Assembly (NCBI GenBank): GCA_964613945.1
Contig: CAZTJC010000009.1
Location: 65,337 to 129,336 of the forward strand
Direction: 5' to 3'
DNA from: JAVVHH01 sp964613945
GTDB lineage: Bacteria > Pseudomonadota > Alphaproteobacteria > Acetobacterales > Acetobacteraceae
Length of the DNA stretch: 64,000 bases
The notes under the pieces are model-generated. The model was not told the origin of the DNA, ran no database searches, and was given only the letters and a program-made list of their open reading frames with translations. A program made the position numbers and the translations under genes. Shown one piece after another: positions 1 through 8,401 of the stretch; positions within the stretch are counted from its first letter, which is position 1, and every line of letters starts with the position of its first letter.

Positions 1-36
1 TTCCCCGAGCTGAATCCATCCCTGACCAATCGGCAT
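1..36 (-). other. Possible 5' end of a gene cut by the window edge
   Basis: Reading leftward, an ATG at 36-34 opens a frame that stays open to base 1 and reads MPIGQGWIQLGE. It lies 18 bases past the stop of the HNH gene on the same strand, so it may be the first codons of the next gene. No good Shine-Dalgarno sequence is visible and twelve codons are too few to assign a family. Confidence 0.25.
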
Positions 37-54
37 CGTCAGCGCGGCGGAACC

Positions 55-615
55 CTAGCTGTCCAGCTCGCTGTCCCAATACAGGTAGTCGCGCCAGCTT
101 TCATGGAGATAGTTCGGCGGGAACGACCGGCCGTTCTCCTGCAACACCCAGGTCGATGGCTGCTCCGGCCGCAGCCGCGGATGCATGCCGCATTCCCGCG
201 GCAGCTTGTTGCCCTTGCGCAGGTTACATCCGCCGCAGGCCGTCACGACGTTCTCCCACGTCGTGCGTCCCCCGCGGCTGCGCGGGATCACGTGGTCGAA
301 CGTCAGTTCCGGGGTGGGGAACCGTTCGGAACAGTATTGGCAGCTGAATGCATCCCGCAGGAACACGTTGAACCGCGTGAACGCCGGTTTGCGCGCCGTC
401 GGAATGTAGTCCTTCAGCGCGATCACGCTCGGCAACCGCATCGACATGCTCGGCGACCGGACGCGATCCTCGTATTCGTTCAGCACCGATACCCGGTCGA
501 GGAACACGGCCTTGATCGAGTCCTGCCACGACCACACCGATAGTGGAAAATACGACAACGGCCGGAAGTCGGCGTTAAGAACTAAAGCGGGAAAATGTAG
601 TCCGCCGTCTGGCAC
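55..615 (-). CDS. HNH endonuclease family protein
   Basis: A 186-residue protein of the HNH nuclease type (McrA-like, zinc-supported). The fold signature is complete: a CQYC knuckle at residues 92-95, the DH of the first active-site strand at 107-108 (TFDHVIPRSRGG), the middle Asn at about 122, and a second CGGC knuckle at 127-130. The N-terminal 80 residues (ALVLNADFRPLSYFPLSVW) are typical of stand-alone bacterial HNH proteins. I chose the GTG start at 615 because AAGGAG lies five bases upstream. A longer frame to 714 lacks such a site and would add unrelated residues. The cellular substrate is unknown. No intron, intein or restriction partner is visible nearby, so it should not be called a mobile homing enzyme. 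Confidence 0.85.
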   Translation of the reverse strand: MPDGGLHFPALVLNADFRPLSYFPLSVWSWQDSIKAVFLDRVSVLNEYEDRVRSPSMSMRLPSVIALKDYIPTARKPAFTRFNVFLRDAFSCQYCSERFPTPELTFDHVIPRSRGGRTTWENVVTACGGCNLRKGNKLPRECGMHPRLRPEQPSTWVLQENGRSFPPNYLHESWRDYLYWDSELDS

Positions 616-771
616 AGCGCTCTCCTTCTCACTGGAGGTGTGAGACCGGAGGTCGGTTGCCAGACGACCCGCCAGATATGCCTCCAGAGTCGGATAAAAG
701 CATGGCACCGCCACCGTGCCCCCGCAAGCGATCTACACGCCGCTGTGAGGCAGTTGTCACGCTCTCGTCAC

Positions 772-1413
772 TCACAGCTGCGCCAGCAGGTCCACCCCCG
801 CCCGCAGTCCGCCTTCGTCTACCCAATGCCCGACGCCCTTGCGCCAAACGGTTGTGACCGGAACGTGCCGCCGCCGCAGCGCCTCGGCCGCCGCCGGGCC
901 GCGCGCAAACGGCACCACCTCGTCGGCCTCCCCGTGCACCAACAGCACCGGCGGCCGGCCGGTGATCTCGGCATCGAGCGCCGGGCTGTCGAGCAAAGCA
1001 CCCGAATAGGCCAGGATCGCCGCCGGCGGCACCGGGCGCCGCAGCCCGGCGTGCAACACCATCATCGCCCCCTGGCTGAAGCCCATCAGCACCACGTCGC
1101 GAGCCGCGAGCCCGAGCCGCAACAGTTCCGCATCCACCGTCGCCATCAACGCCGGCGTCGCCCGCCGTGCCCCGGCGTCCAGCACGCTCGGCGTCCGATC
1201 CTGCAGGCTGAACCATTGCCGGCCATACGGCGCCATGTCGTACGGCTCCGGTGCATCCACCGCCAGGAACGCCAACTCCGGCAATCCTGCCGCCCACGGC
1301 TCGGCCAGTCCGATCAGGTCCTGCGCATCCGCCCCCACCCCATGACACAGCACCACCAGCAGCCGCGGCGCCCCGCTGGCCGCCTCCCTGCGCAACACGT
1401 TAAGCTGCTCCAT
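772..1413 (-). CDS. Alpha/beta hydrolase, phospholipase/carboxylesterase family
   Basis: A 213-residue cytosolic serine hydrolase of the small carboxylesterase (YpfH/Est) group. The nucleophile is Ser113 in GFSQG, followed by Asp164 in VHGEADEVVPF and His196 in GVGHWVDE, which form the expected triad. The oxyanion side is LCHGVGAD near residues 22-29. Length is normal for the family. The ATG is preceded by GGGGAG. Its start codon overlaps the divergent start codon of the glutamyl-Q synthetase gene by two bases, so the promoter of each gene must lie inside the other. It reads toward the HNH gene and may be co-transcribed with it. The natural ester substrate cannot be told from sequence. Confidence 0.88.
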   Translation of the reverse strand: MEQLNVLRREAASGAPRLLVVLCHGVGADAQDLIGLAEPWAAGLPELAFLAVDAPEPYDMAPYGRQWFSLQDRTPSVLDAGARRATPALMATVDAELLRLGLAARDVVLMGFSQGAMMVLHAGLRRPVPPAAILAYSGALLDSPALDAEITGRPPVLLVHGEADEVVPFARGPAAAEALRRRHVPVTTVWRKGVGHWVDEGGLRAGVDLLAQL

Positions 1414-2266
1414 GCCGATCTCCCCGCTGGCAGCCCCGCTTGTAACCCGCTTCGCCCCGAGCCCGACAGGGCTGCTCCACCTCGGCAGCGCCTACGCCGC
1501 CCTGGTTGCCTGGCGCCGCGCCCGTGCGGTCGGCGGTCGCTTCCTCCTTCGCATCGAGGACATCGACCCGGCGCGCTGCCGTCCCGAGTACACCGCCGCT
1601 CTCCTGGATGACCTCCGCTGGTTCGGCCTCGAATGGGAAACCCCGATCCGTCACCAATCCGCCCACCTCCCGGACTACCGCAAAACCCTCGACCGCCTCG
1701 CCGCCCTCGGCGTCCTGTATCCCTGCACCTGCACCCGCGCCGATATCGCCGCCGCCGCGTCCGCACCGCACGGTCCGGAAGGCCCGCTCTATCCCGGCAC
1801 CTGCCGCCACACGCCCGCCGACCCGGCCCAGCCCCATGCGCTCCGTCTGAACACGGTCGCTGCCCTCGCGCTCACCGGCCCCCTCACCTGGTTGGAGGAA
1901 GGCGAAGGCCGCATGCCTTGCGATCCCCTCGCCTTCGGCGACCCGGTGCTCGCCCGCAAGGACACCCCGGCCAGTTATCATCTCTGTGTCACCCATGACG
2001 ACGCCCTCCAAGGCGTCACCCTCGTCACCCGCGGCGCCGATCTTCGCCCGGCCACGAGTCTCCACCGCCTGCTACAAACCCTCCTGGCCTGGCCCGAGCC
2101 CGCCTACGCCCACCACCCCCTGATCCGCGCACCCGACGGCTCCCGCTTGGCCAAACGGGACGCCTCCCTTAGCCTGCACGCCCTGCGCGCCGCCGGCCAC
2201 ACGCCAACCGACCTCCGCGCCCACATCGACGCCGCCGCCGCTACCCCGGACGACCGCGCGACCTGA
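1412..2266 (+). CDS. gluQ: Glutamyl-Q tRNA(Asp) synthetase
   Basis: A 284-residue class I aminoacyl-tRNA synthetase paralog that attaches glutamate to the queuosine base of tRNA(Asp). It has the N-terminal catalytic half of GluRS only: RFAPSPTGLLHLGS at about 13-26 carries the HIGH-like motif, FLLRIEDIDPAR follows, and LAKRDAS near residue 248 replaces KMSKS. The zinc-type cysteines YPCTCTR and the later TCR are present. It lacks the anticodon-binding half of GluRS, which separates it from gltX. The first ATG is used although no clear Shine-Dalgarno sequence precedes it. It ends seven bases before the convergent SIMPL gene. Confidence 0.93.
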   Translation: MPISPLAAPLVTRFAPSPTGLLHLGSAYAALVAWRRARAVGGRFLLRIEDIDPARCRPEYTAALLDDLRWFGLEWETPIRHQSAHLPDYRKTLDRLAALGVLYPCTCTRADIAAAASAPHGPEGPLYPGTCRHTPADPAQPHALRLNTVAALALTGPLTWLEEGEGRMPCDPLAFGDPVLARKDTPASYHLCVTHDDALQGVTLVTRGADLRPATSLHRLLQTLLAWPEPAYAHHPLIRAPDGSRLAKRDASLSLHALRAAGHTPTDLRAHIDAAAATPDDRAT

Positions 2267-2273
2267 TCAACCG

Positions 2274-3005
2274 CTACGGCACCCGCGGCTCGACCAACTC
2301 GACCGTCACCAGTACCGATGCCGAGATCTCCGCATCTCCCGCTTCTGTTGCCACCGGCGGCGGCGGCGCTGGCGCGGGCATCGCCGCCATCCGCATCATG
2401 GGCGCGGACGGCGCGAAAGCCTGGTCGGGATCCACCTCGATCCGACGGATCGCCCCCAACCGCCGGCCCGTCGCCCCGGCCACGGCGTCGGCCTGCGACA
2501 GCGCGATCTTCGCCGCTTCGGCGGCCAGCCGTGCCCGCTCCGCATCAACCTCCGCCTCCCGCGGCCCGAGCGCCGTCCGTTCCAGATTATTGCCGCCATT
2601 GGCCAGCGCACCCGCGACCACGGCACCGACCTTGTCTGCCGACACCCGGAAGCTCGCCTGGACACTCCCGTCATATCCTACGATCCGCGCGGCCCGCCCG
2701 GTCTCGGCAGCCGTCTGCGGCGTGACCGAAAGCTGATCTGTCCGCAACCGCTCCACGCCCTGCGCCCGCAGATACCCCATCAGCTTCTGGCTTCCGGCCG
2801 CCAACGCCGCCTGCGTCGCAGCGACCGTCGGCCCATGCGCCTCCACGCCGATCGACACGTCGGCCACGGTGTTGGCCAATCGTCCCCGGGCCATCCCGTG
2901 CGTGGTGATCAGCCCGGGTCCGGCTGCACGATTAACGGGCAAGTCTTCGGCCAACACCGGACCACCGACCAATCCCAAAAGCCCCGCGACGACTAGGACC
3001 CGCAT
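2274..3005 (-). CDS. SIMPL (DUF541) domain periplasmic protein
   Basis: A 243-residue exported protein. It starts with a signal peptide (MRVLVVAGLLGLVGGPVLA) and then has the SIMPL domain, recognisable from the series ITTHGMARG, ADVSIGVEAHG, VTPQTAAETGRAARIVGYDGS and the C-terminal VLVTVELV strand. SIMPL proteins are trimeric or oligomeric periplasmic proteins such as BP26 and YggE, with a loosely defined role in stress tolerance. I took the fifth-codon ATG as the start, because GGAGGG sits just ahead of it and the shorter form gives a cleaner signal peptide. The linker before the last strand is rich in Pro and Ala. It stands alone and converges on gluQ. Confidence 0.85.
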   Translation of the reverse strand: MRVLVVAGLLGLVGGPVLAEDLPVNRAAGPGLITTHGMARGRLANTVADVSIGVEAHGPTVAATQAALAAGSQKLMGYLRAQGVERLRTDQLSVTPQTAAETGRAARIVGYDGSVQASFRVSADKVGAVVAGALANGGNNLERTALGPREAEVDAERARLAAEAAKIALSQADAVAGATGRRLGAIRRIEVDPDQAFAPSAPMMRMAAMPAPAPPPPVATEAGDAEISASVLVTVELVEPRVP

Positions 3006-3105
3006 CAAACCCTCCATCCAATGGCCCCAACACTGCCAGATCGGACCAGTCTTTCAATTCATCCCGGCCAAAGCTATGAGCGACGCGTGGATTGGAGCTG
3101 TGTTG

Positions 3106-4194
3106 ATGCGCTGGACAGGACGTTTTCTCGCGGCGCTCGTTCTAACGCTTTGCGCCGCCGCTCACGCCGAAGACAAGGTCGTCAACGTCTATAACTGGAC
3201 CGACTACATCGACCCCAAAGTCCTGGCAGACTTCACCAAGCAGACCGGTATCAAAGTCCAGTACGACGTCTACGACAGCCTGGAGACCCTCGAGGGCAAG
3301 CTCCTCGCCGGCAAATCCGGCTACGACGTCGTCGTGCCCACCGCCGAGCCCACTTTTTCCCGCCTCATCAAGGCCGGCGCCCTGCTCCCGCTCGACAAGT
3401 CCGCGATACCGAACCTGGGCGGCGAAGACGCCGCTCTCATGAAGCGGGTGGAGACCAGCGACCCCGGCAACAAGTACGGCGCCATCTATCTCTGGGGCAC
3501 TCTCGGCCTCGGCATCGTGCCGACAAAGATCAAGGCCCTGGCGCCCGACGCACCCCTCGATAGCTGGGACCTCCTGCTCAAGCCAGAATGGGCCAAGAAG
3601 CTCGCCCCCTGCGGCATCGTGCTGATGGACAGCGCCATCGACACCATCCCCAGCGTGCTGAAATACCTCGGCCGCGACCCCGACAGCGCCGACCCGAAGG
3701 ACCTGGAGGCCGTCGAGAAGACCCTGATGGCGATCCGTCCCTATATCCGCACCTTCGCCTCCGGCGGCGCGCTCGAGATGCTGGCCAGCAACGAGGTCTG
3801 CCTGGCGATGGACTATTCCGGCGACGTCGTCCAAGCCACCGCCCGCGCCGCGGAAGCCAAGAAAGACCCGGTCGACTACGTCCTGCCCAAGCAGTTCACC
3901 GAATACACCTTCGACATGCTCGCCGTGCCCAAGGACGCTCCGCACCCGCAATACGCCATGCAGTTCATCGACTTCGTCCTCCGGCCCGCCAACATGGCCG
4001 CCATCACCAGCAAGGTCGGCTATCCCAATGCCGTCCCCGCCAGCATGGCCGACGTCGCGCCCGACGTGAAAAGCAACACCAACGTGTTCCCCACCGCGGC
4101 CATGCTGGCGCAAGCCTTCACCGCCAAAGCCCCCACCTCAGCCGCCGAACGCGCCCGCACCCGCATGTGGACCCGCTTCAAAGCCGGCTCCTGA
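3106..4194 (+). CDS. Polyamine ABC transporter, periplasmic binding protein (PotF/PotD type)
   Basis: A 362-residue extracellular solute-binding protein family 1 member for spermidine or putrescine. A signal peptide ends at about residue 22 (LCAAAHA before EDK). The mature protein opens with VVNVYNWTDYID, the classic PotD/PotF first strand, and contains VYDSLETLEGKLLAGKSGYDVVVP and the SGGALEMLASNEVCLAMDYSGDV segment around the ligand pocket. I start it at the ATG at 3106, with GGAG nine bases upstream. An in-frame ATG thirty bases earlier would spoil the signal peptide. It is the first gene of a four-gene importer cassette. Whether putrescine, spermidine or another amine is preferred cannot be decided here. 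Confidence 0.93.
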   Translation: MRWTGRFLAALVLTLCAAAHAEDKVVNVYNWTDYIDPKVLADFTKQTGIKVQYDVYDSLETLEGKLLAGKSGYDVVVPTAEPTFSRLIKAGALLPLDKSAIPNLGGEDAALMKRVETSDPGNKYGAIYLWGTLGLGIVPTKIKALAPDAPLDSWDLLLKPEWAKKLAPCGIVLMDSAIDTIPSVLKYLGRDPDSADPKDLEAVEKTLMAIRPYIRTFASGGALEMLASNEVCLAMDYSGDVVQATARAAEAKKDPVDYVLPKQFTEYTFDMLAVPKDAPHPQYAMQFIDFVLRPANMAAITSKVGYPNAVPASMADVAPDVKSNTNVFPTAAMLAQAFTAKAPTSAAERARTRMWTRFKAGS

Positions 4195-4211
4195 TCCCCA
4201 GCCGCACAGCG

Positions 4212-5264
4212 TTGGCCGACCTCTCCATCCAGGGCCTGACCGTTCGCTACGGCCCGGTCGCCGCTCTCTCCGACCTCGATCTCGACATCAGCAGCGGGGA
4301 GTTGTTCGCGCTTCTCGGCGGCTCCGGCTCCGGCAAGACCACGCTGCTCCGCACCCTTGGCGGCTTCATCGAACCGTCTGCCGGCCGCATCCTGCTCGGC
4401 GACCAGGACATTACCCGCCTGCCGCCGCATCGCCGCCCCGTCAACACCACCTTCCAGTCCTACGCGCTCTTCCCGCACATGACCGTCGCCGACAACGTCG
4501 CCTTCGGCCTTCGCCGCCAGGGAGTCCCCAAACCCGAGATCGCCCAGCGCGTGGAGGCCCTGCTGGACCTGGTCCGCCTCCGCGATTTCGCCGGCCGCAA
4601 GCCGGACGCCCTGTCCGGCGGTCAGCGGCAACGCGTCGCCCTCGCCCGCGCCCTCGCCCCGCGCCCGCGCCTGCTGTTGCTCGACGAACCCCTATCCGCG
4701 CTCGACCGCAGCCTGCGCGAACAAACCCGGCAGGAGCTTCTCCGCATCCAGGCGCAGACTGGCACCACCTTCATCATGGTCACCCACGACCAGGACGAGG
4801 CGCTGGCCATGGCCAGCCGCATCGGCCTGCTCGAGAACGGCCGCCTCGCGCAGATCGGCACGCCGGCCGACCTCTACGAGCGCCCTGCCAGCCGCTACGT
4901 CGCCGCATTCATGGGCAACGACAACGTCTTTCCCGCGACACGTCTCGCGCCCGATCGAGTGGAGATCGACGGGGTCGGCCCGCTGCAAACCGCCAACCCG
5001 GTTCCGACCACTCCCTTCTGGATCGCCATCCGCCCCGAACGCCTCCGCCTGGCTCAAGCCGATGCCCTCAACAGCGCCGGGGGCACCGTGCTGACCGCCG
5101 CCTATTTCGGCGACTCCGCCGACTATGCCGTCCGCCTCGACGCCGGCGCCACGCTCCAGCTCGTGCAACCCCTCAGCGCTGGCTTCGGCACCGGGCTGCT
5201 CCCCCTGGGCACGCCGGTCACCGTGGCGCTGCCTCCCGACGCGCTGACGATCCTTTCCGCATGA
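4212..5264 (+). CDS. Polyamine ABC transporter, ATP-binding protein (PotA/PotG type)
   Basis: A 350-residue ABC ATPase. It has Walker A GGSGSGKTT, Q-loop TFQSYALFPHMTV, signature LSGGQRQRVALARAL, Walker B LLLLDEPLSALD, and the switch His in IMVTHDQDEAL. A C-terminal TOBE/OB region (WIAIRPERLRL, AYFGDSADYAVRLDAG) marks the spermidine/putrescine subfamily. The only usable start upstream of the domain is TTG at 4212. No ATG or GTG lies between the previous stop and the first strand, and the Shine-Dalgarno signal is weak. The last four bases overlap the permease start as ATGA, so the two are probably translationally coupled. Confidence 0.92.
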   Translation: MADLSIQGLTVRYGPVAALSDLDLDISSGELFALLGGSGSGKTTLLRTLGGFIEPSAGRILLGDQDITRLPPHRRPVNTTFQSYALFPHMTVADNVAFGLRRQGVPKPEIAQRVEALLDLVRLRDFAGRKPDALSGGQRQRVALARALAPRPRLLLLDEPLSALDRSLREQTRQELLRIQAQTGTTFIMVTHDQDEALAMASRIGLLENGRLAQIGTPADLYERPASRYVAAFMGNDNVFPATRLAPDRVEIDGVGPLQTANPVPTTPFWIAIRPERLRLAQADALNSAGGTVLTAAYFGDSADYAVRLDAGATLQLVQPLSAGFGTGLLPLGTPVTVALPPDALTILSA

Positions 5265-6082
5265 ATCGCGCCCTCGTCCTCGCCCCGCTCTGGCTGTGGC
5301 TGACGATCTTCGTCGTGCTGCCCGTCCTTCTCGTTGCCGCGCTGTCGTTCTCCACCGCCATTGAGGCGGTGCCGCCCTTCACTCCGCTGCTCGCCAGCCC
5401 CGACCCGGCCAACTACGCGCTGCTCACCGGCGACGCCTACTACCTCGACGCTTTTCTCAAGAGCCTGCTGATCGCCAGCGTGTCCTCGCTGTGCTGCCTT
5501 GCGATCGGCTACCCCATGGCGCTGGCCATCGCCCGTGCGCCCGAACGCTGGCGCTCGCTGCTCCTGCTGCTGGTCATGCTGCCGTTCTGGACCGGCTTTC
5601 TGCTGCGCATCACCGCCTGGATCGGCCTGCTGCGCGACGATGGCTGGATCAACCTTGCTCTTATCCAATTCGGCATCGCCCCGCTCAAGCTGCTCTACAC
5701 CGACCTGGCGATGTACATCGGCATCACCTACGCCTACCTGCCGTTCATGATCCTGCCGCTCTACGCCCGGCTCTCCCGCCGTGACCCGGCGCTAGAGGAA
5801 GCCGCCGCCGATCTCGGCGCCACGCCCTGGACCATCTTCCGCACCGTCACGCTGCCGCTCTCCCTGCCCGGCATCGTCGCCGGGCTGGCGTTGGTGTTCA
5901 TCCCAGCAGTCGGCGAATACGTCATCCCCGAACTCCTCGGCGGCCCCGGCGCCCAGACCATCGGCCGCGCACTGTGGAACGAGTTCTTCGCCAATCGCGA
6001 CTGGCCGATGGCGTCCGCCGTCGCCACCGCGCTGCTGGTCGTCCTGCTCGTCCCCATGACGTTGCTGCGGACTCGCGAATGA
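5261..6082 (+). CDS. Polyamine ABC transporter permease 1 (PotB/PotH type)
   Basis: A 273-residue inner-membrane permease with about six transmembrane segments. The first is residues 5-27 (LAPLWLWLTIFVVLPVLLVA). The cytoplasmic EAA loop that docks the ATPase reads EEAAADLGATPWTIFRTVTL, followed by LPLSLPGIVAGLALVFIPAVG. It overlaps the ATPase gene and the next permease gene by four bases each (ATGA), giving a tightly coupled operon. EYVIPELLGGPGAQTIG is typical of the PotH branch. Confidence 0.93.
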   Translation: MNRALVLAPLWLWLTIFVVLPVLLVAALSFSTAIEAVPPFTPLLASPDPANYALLTGDAYYLDAFLKSLLIASVSSLCCLAIGYPMALAIARAPERWRSLLLLLVMLPFWTGFLLRITAWIGLLRDDGWINLALIQFGIAPLKLLYTDLAMYIGITYAYLPFMILPLYARLSRRDPALEEAAADLGATPWTIFRTVTLPLSLPGIVAGLALVFIPAVGEYVIPELLGGPGAQTIGRALWNEFFANRDWPMASAVATALLVVLLVPMTLLRTRE

Positions 6083-6888
6083 GGCGCGGTCGCCTGCTGC
6101 CGGCCGCTCTCATCGCCGGTTACGCCTTTCTCTACATTCCCATCGCGCTCCTGGTGGCGACCAGCTTCAACCCCTCCCGCCTCACCACCGTCCTGTCCGG
6201 CTTTTCGCTGACCTGGTACGTCGCCCTCTGGCACGATCGGAAACTGATCGACGCCGCCCTGCTGTCGCTTCGCATCGCCGCGCTCTCCGCCACTGCGGCG
6301 ACGGTCCTCGGCACGCTCGCCGGCGTCGCCCTGGCCCGCTTCGGCCGCTTCCGCGCGCGCGGGTTGTTTGCCAGCCTGATCTCCGCCCGTCTCGTCCTTC
6401 CCGACGTCCTGGTCGGCCTCTCACTGTTGTTGCTGTTCGTGCAATCCGAGCAGATCTTCGGCTGGCCGGCCGACCGCGGCGCCCTGACCATCACTCTGGC
6501 GCACATCTCCGTCAGCCTCAGCTACGTGGCCATCGTCATCGAGGCCCGCCTGTCCGACGCCGGCACCGACCTCGAGGATGCCGCCCAGGATCTCGGTGCC
6601 ACGCCGCTCTCCGCCTTTCTCCGCATCACCCTGCCCCTGCTGACGCCGGCCTTGCTCTCCGGCTGGCTGCTCGCCTTCACCCTCAGCCTCGATGACCTCG
6701 TCGTCGCCACTTTCACCTCCGGACCCGGCGCCTCGACCCTGCCCATGGTCGTCTTCTCCGCCATGAAACTCGGCATCACGCCGGAACTGAACGCGCTCGC
6801 CACAATCATCCTCCTCGCCGTCACCGCGGCTCTCGGCGCCGTCTGGCTCCTGCAACGTCGCCTCAGCACGGCATCCACGCCCCGCTGA
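6079..6888 (+). CDS. Polyamine ABC transporter permease 2 (PotC/PotI type)
   Basis: A 269-residue inner-membrane permease, partner of the preceding one. The ATG at 6079 shares ATGA with the upstream stop. Segment one is LLPAALIAGYAFLYIPIALL, the EAA loop is LEDAAQDLGATPLSAFLRI, and the following ITLPLLTPALLSGWLLAFTL is characteristic. SLDDLVVATFTSGPG is the conserved motif of PotC/PotI proteins. It completes the cassette of binding protein, ATPase and two permeases at 3106-6888. Confidence 0.93.
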   Translation: MRRGRLLPAALIAGYAFLYIPIALLVATSFNPSRLTTVLSGFSLTWYVALWHDRKLIDAALLSLRIAALSATAATVLGTLAGVALARFGRFRARGLFASLISARLVLPDVLVGLSLLLLFVQSEQIFGWPADRGALTITLAHISVSLSYVAIVIEARLSDAGTDLEDAAQDLGATPLSAFLRITLPLLTPALLSGWLLAFTLSLDDLVVATFTSGPGASTLPMVVFSAMKLGITPELNALATIILLAVTAALGAVWLLQRRLSTASTPR

Positions 6889-6956
6889 CCCCGTTATCGC
6901 GGAGCCGGCGGGCGCGCGAGCCGCAACCCGGCGGAATGCCGGACGTTGCCTCCTGC

Positions 6957-7109
6957 ATGAAACAGATCGCCGCCGCCGCCGTCGCAACGATCCTTCTTGC
7001 CCTGGCGGCCTGCAGCGACCTGCCGCCGGGTCGCATCCCGTATCAGCCGAACGCGCAGCAAGGCGGCGGCGACGCCAATTTCAATTTCCAGCGCAACGTC
7101 GGCCAATAG
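6957..7109 (+). CDS. Small predicted lipoprotein (50 residues)
   Basis: A short gene reading MKQIAAAAVATILLALAAC and then SDLPPGRIPYQPNAQQ, ending FNFQRNVGQ. The N-terminus is a textbook lipoprotein signal: Lys, a hydrophobic stretch, and the lipobox LAAC with Cys19 as the lipidated residue. The mature peptide is only about 32 residues, Pro/Gln/Gly/Asn-rich and without a domain I recognise. An upstream in-frame ATG at 6936 would add seven residues before the signal. No strong Shine-Dalgarno sequence precedes either. It fills the space between the polyamine importer and the aminotransferases. Codon use matches its neighbours. Function unknown. Confidence 0.6.
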   Translation: MKQIAAAAVATILLALAACSDLPPGRIPYQPNAQQGGGDANFNFQRNVGQ

Positions 7110-7167
7110 TCGACGGCGCTGCACCGTCACCGCAGCGGTTGTGCCGAACCGTCCCCGCGCCTAGAGT

Positions 7168-7188
7168 TTCCAGCGTTTTTCGCTGGAA
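7168..7188 (+). promoter_or_regulatory. Hairpin covering the ribosome binding site of the first aminotransferase
   Basis: A perfect 8-bp inverted repeat, TTCCAGCG and CGCTGGAA, with a TTTTT loop. It ends six bases before the ATG at 7195. The only Shine-Dalgarno-like sequence of the gene, GGAAG at 7185-7189, lies in the 3' arm, so the folded mRNA should hide it. This may be translational control or, less likely, a terminator of the upstream transcript. The run of T is in the loop rather than after the stem. Confidence 0.5.
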
Positions 7189-7194
7189 GCCATT

Positions 7195-8397
7195 ATGCAC
7201 TTGACCGCCGAACGTCTGGACCGAATCAGCCCTAGCCAGACCATTGCCATTTCGACCAAGGCCCGCGCGCTGAAGGCCGAAGGCCGCAACGTCATCTCCC
7301 TGGCCGCCGGCGAGCCCGACTTCGACACGCCCCAGAACGTCAAGGACGCCGCCATCGCGGCCATCCAGGCGGGCGACACCAAATACACGGACGTTTCCGG
7401 CACGCTCGCGCTCCGCAAGGCCGTGTCCGAGAAGTTCAAGCGCGACCAGGGCCTCGACTACGCGCCCGACGAGATCATCGTCAGCACCGGCGGCAAGCAG
7501 GTGATCTTCAATGCCATGGTCGCCACGCTGGACGCCGGCGACGAGGTCATCATCCCGTCACCGTGCTGGGTCAGCTACCCCGACATCGTGGCGCTGGCCG
7601 ACGGCACCCCCGTCATCGTCCCTTGCGGCCAGAACAACGGCTTCAAGCTCCGCGCCGAGGACCTCGAAGCCGCCATCACGCCGAAGACCAAGTGGTTCAT
7701 GCTGAACTCACCCTGCAACCCGACCGGCGCGGCCTACTCGGCCGAAGACCTCCGGGCAATCTGCGACGTGCTGCTGCGGCACCCCGATATCCTGGTCCTC
7801 ACCGACGATATCTACGACAAGCTGGTCTATGACGGCTTCCAGCCCGCCACGATCGTCCAGGTCGAGCCCAAGCTGCGCGACCGCACCATCACCATGAACG
7901 GCTGCTCCAAGGCTTATGCCATGACCGGCTGGCGCATCGGCTTCGCCGGCGGCCCCAAGGCGCTGATCAAGGCGATGGACAAGCTCCAGTCGCAGAGCAC
8001 GTCCAACACCAGCTCCGTCAGTCAGGCTGCAGCGGTCGAGGCGCTTACGGGTCCTCAGGGCTTCATCGACGAGATGACCGCCGTCTACAAAGCACGGCGC
8101 GACCTCGTCGTCGGCATGCTCAACGATGCGCCGGGCATCCATTGCAGCTCGCCCGAAGGCGCCTTCTACGTCTTCCCGAGCGTGCATGGCTGCATCGGCA
8201 AGACCTCGCCGGCCGGCACGCTGATCAAGGATGACGAGACCTTCGTGCTCGCCCTCCTCGAGGAAGAAGGCGTCGCCGCCGTACATGGTGCGGCCTTCAT
8301 GTATCCCGGCCATTTCCGCATCAGCTACGCCACCGACACCGAAAGCCTCAGGGATGCCTGCACCCGCATCCAACATTTCTGCGGGGGCCTGAAGTAA
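7195..8397 (+). CDS. Aspartate aminotransferase-type class I aminotransferase (copy 1)
   Basis: A 400-residue PLP enzyme of the bacterial subgroup Ib/I-gamma aspartate aminotransferases, transferring amino groups between aspartate and 2-oxoglutarate. The PLP lysine is Lys239 in CSKAYAMTGWRIGF. Other marks are SLAAGEPDFDTP near 35-46, NSPCNPTGAAY near 171-181 (Asn binding PLP), LTDDIYDKLVYDG with the cofactor Asp, and a substrate-binding Arg in the C-terminal FRISYATD. KYTDVSG and PSPCWVSYPD are canonical for the aspartate enzymes. A hairpin lies over its ribosome binding site. A diverged second copy follows after four bases. Confidence 0.92.
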   Translation: MHLTAERLDRISPSQTIAISTKARALKAEGRNVISLAAGEPDFDTPQNVKDAAIAAIQAGDTKYTDVSGTLALRKAVSEKFKRDQGLDYAPDEIIVSTGGKQVIFNAMVATLDAGDEVIIPSPCWVSYPDIVALADGTPVIVPCGQNNGFKLRAEDLEAAITPKTKWFMLNSPCNPTGAAYSAEDLRAICDVLLRHPDILVLTDDIYDKLVYDGFQPATIVQVEPKLRDRTITMNGCSKAYAMTGWRIGFAGGPKALIKAMDKLQSQSTSNTSSVSQAAAVEALTGPQGFIDEMTAVYKARRDLVVGMLNDAPGIHCSSPEGAFYVFPSVHGCIGKTSPAGTLIKDDETFVLALLEEEGVAAVHGAAFMYPGHFRISYATDTESLRDACTRIQHFCGGLK

Positions 8398-8401
8398 CAC
8401 C

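Noticed and set aside
55..615. HNH protein as a homing endonuclease or mobile element
   Set aside because: No group I or II intron, intein border, repeat or integrase is near. The protein resembles common chromosomal HNH proteins.
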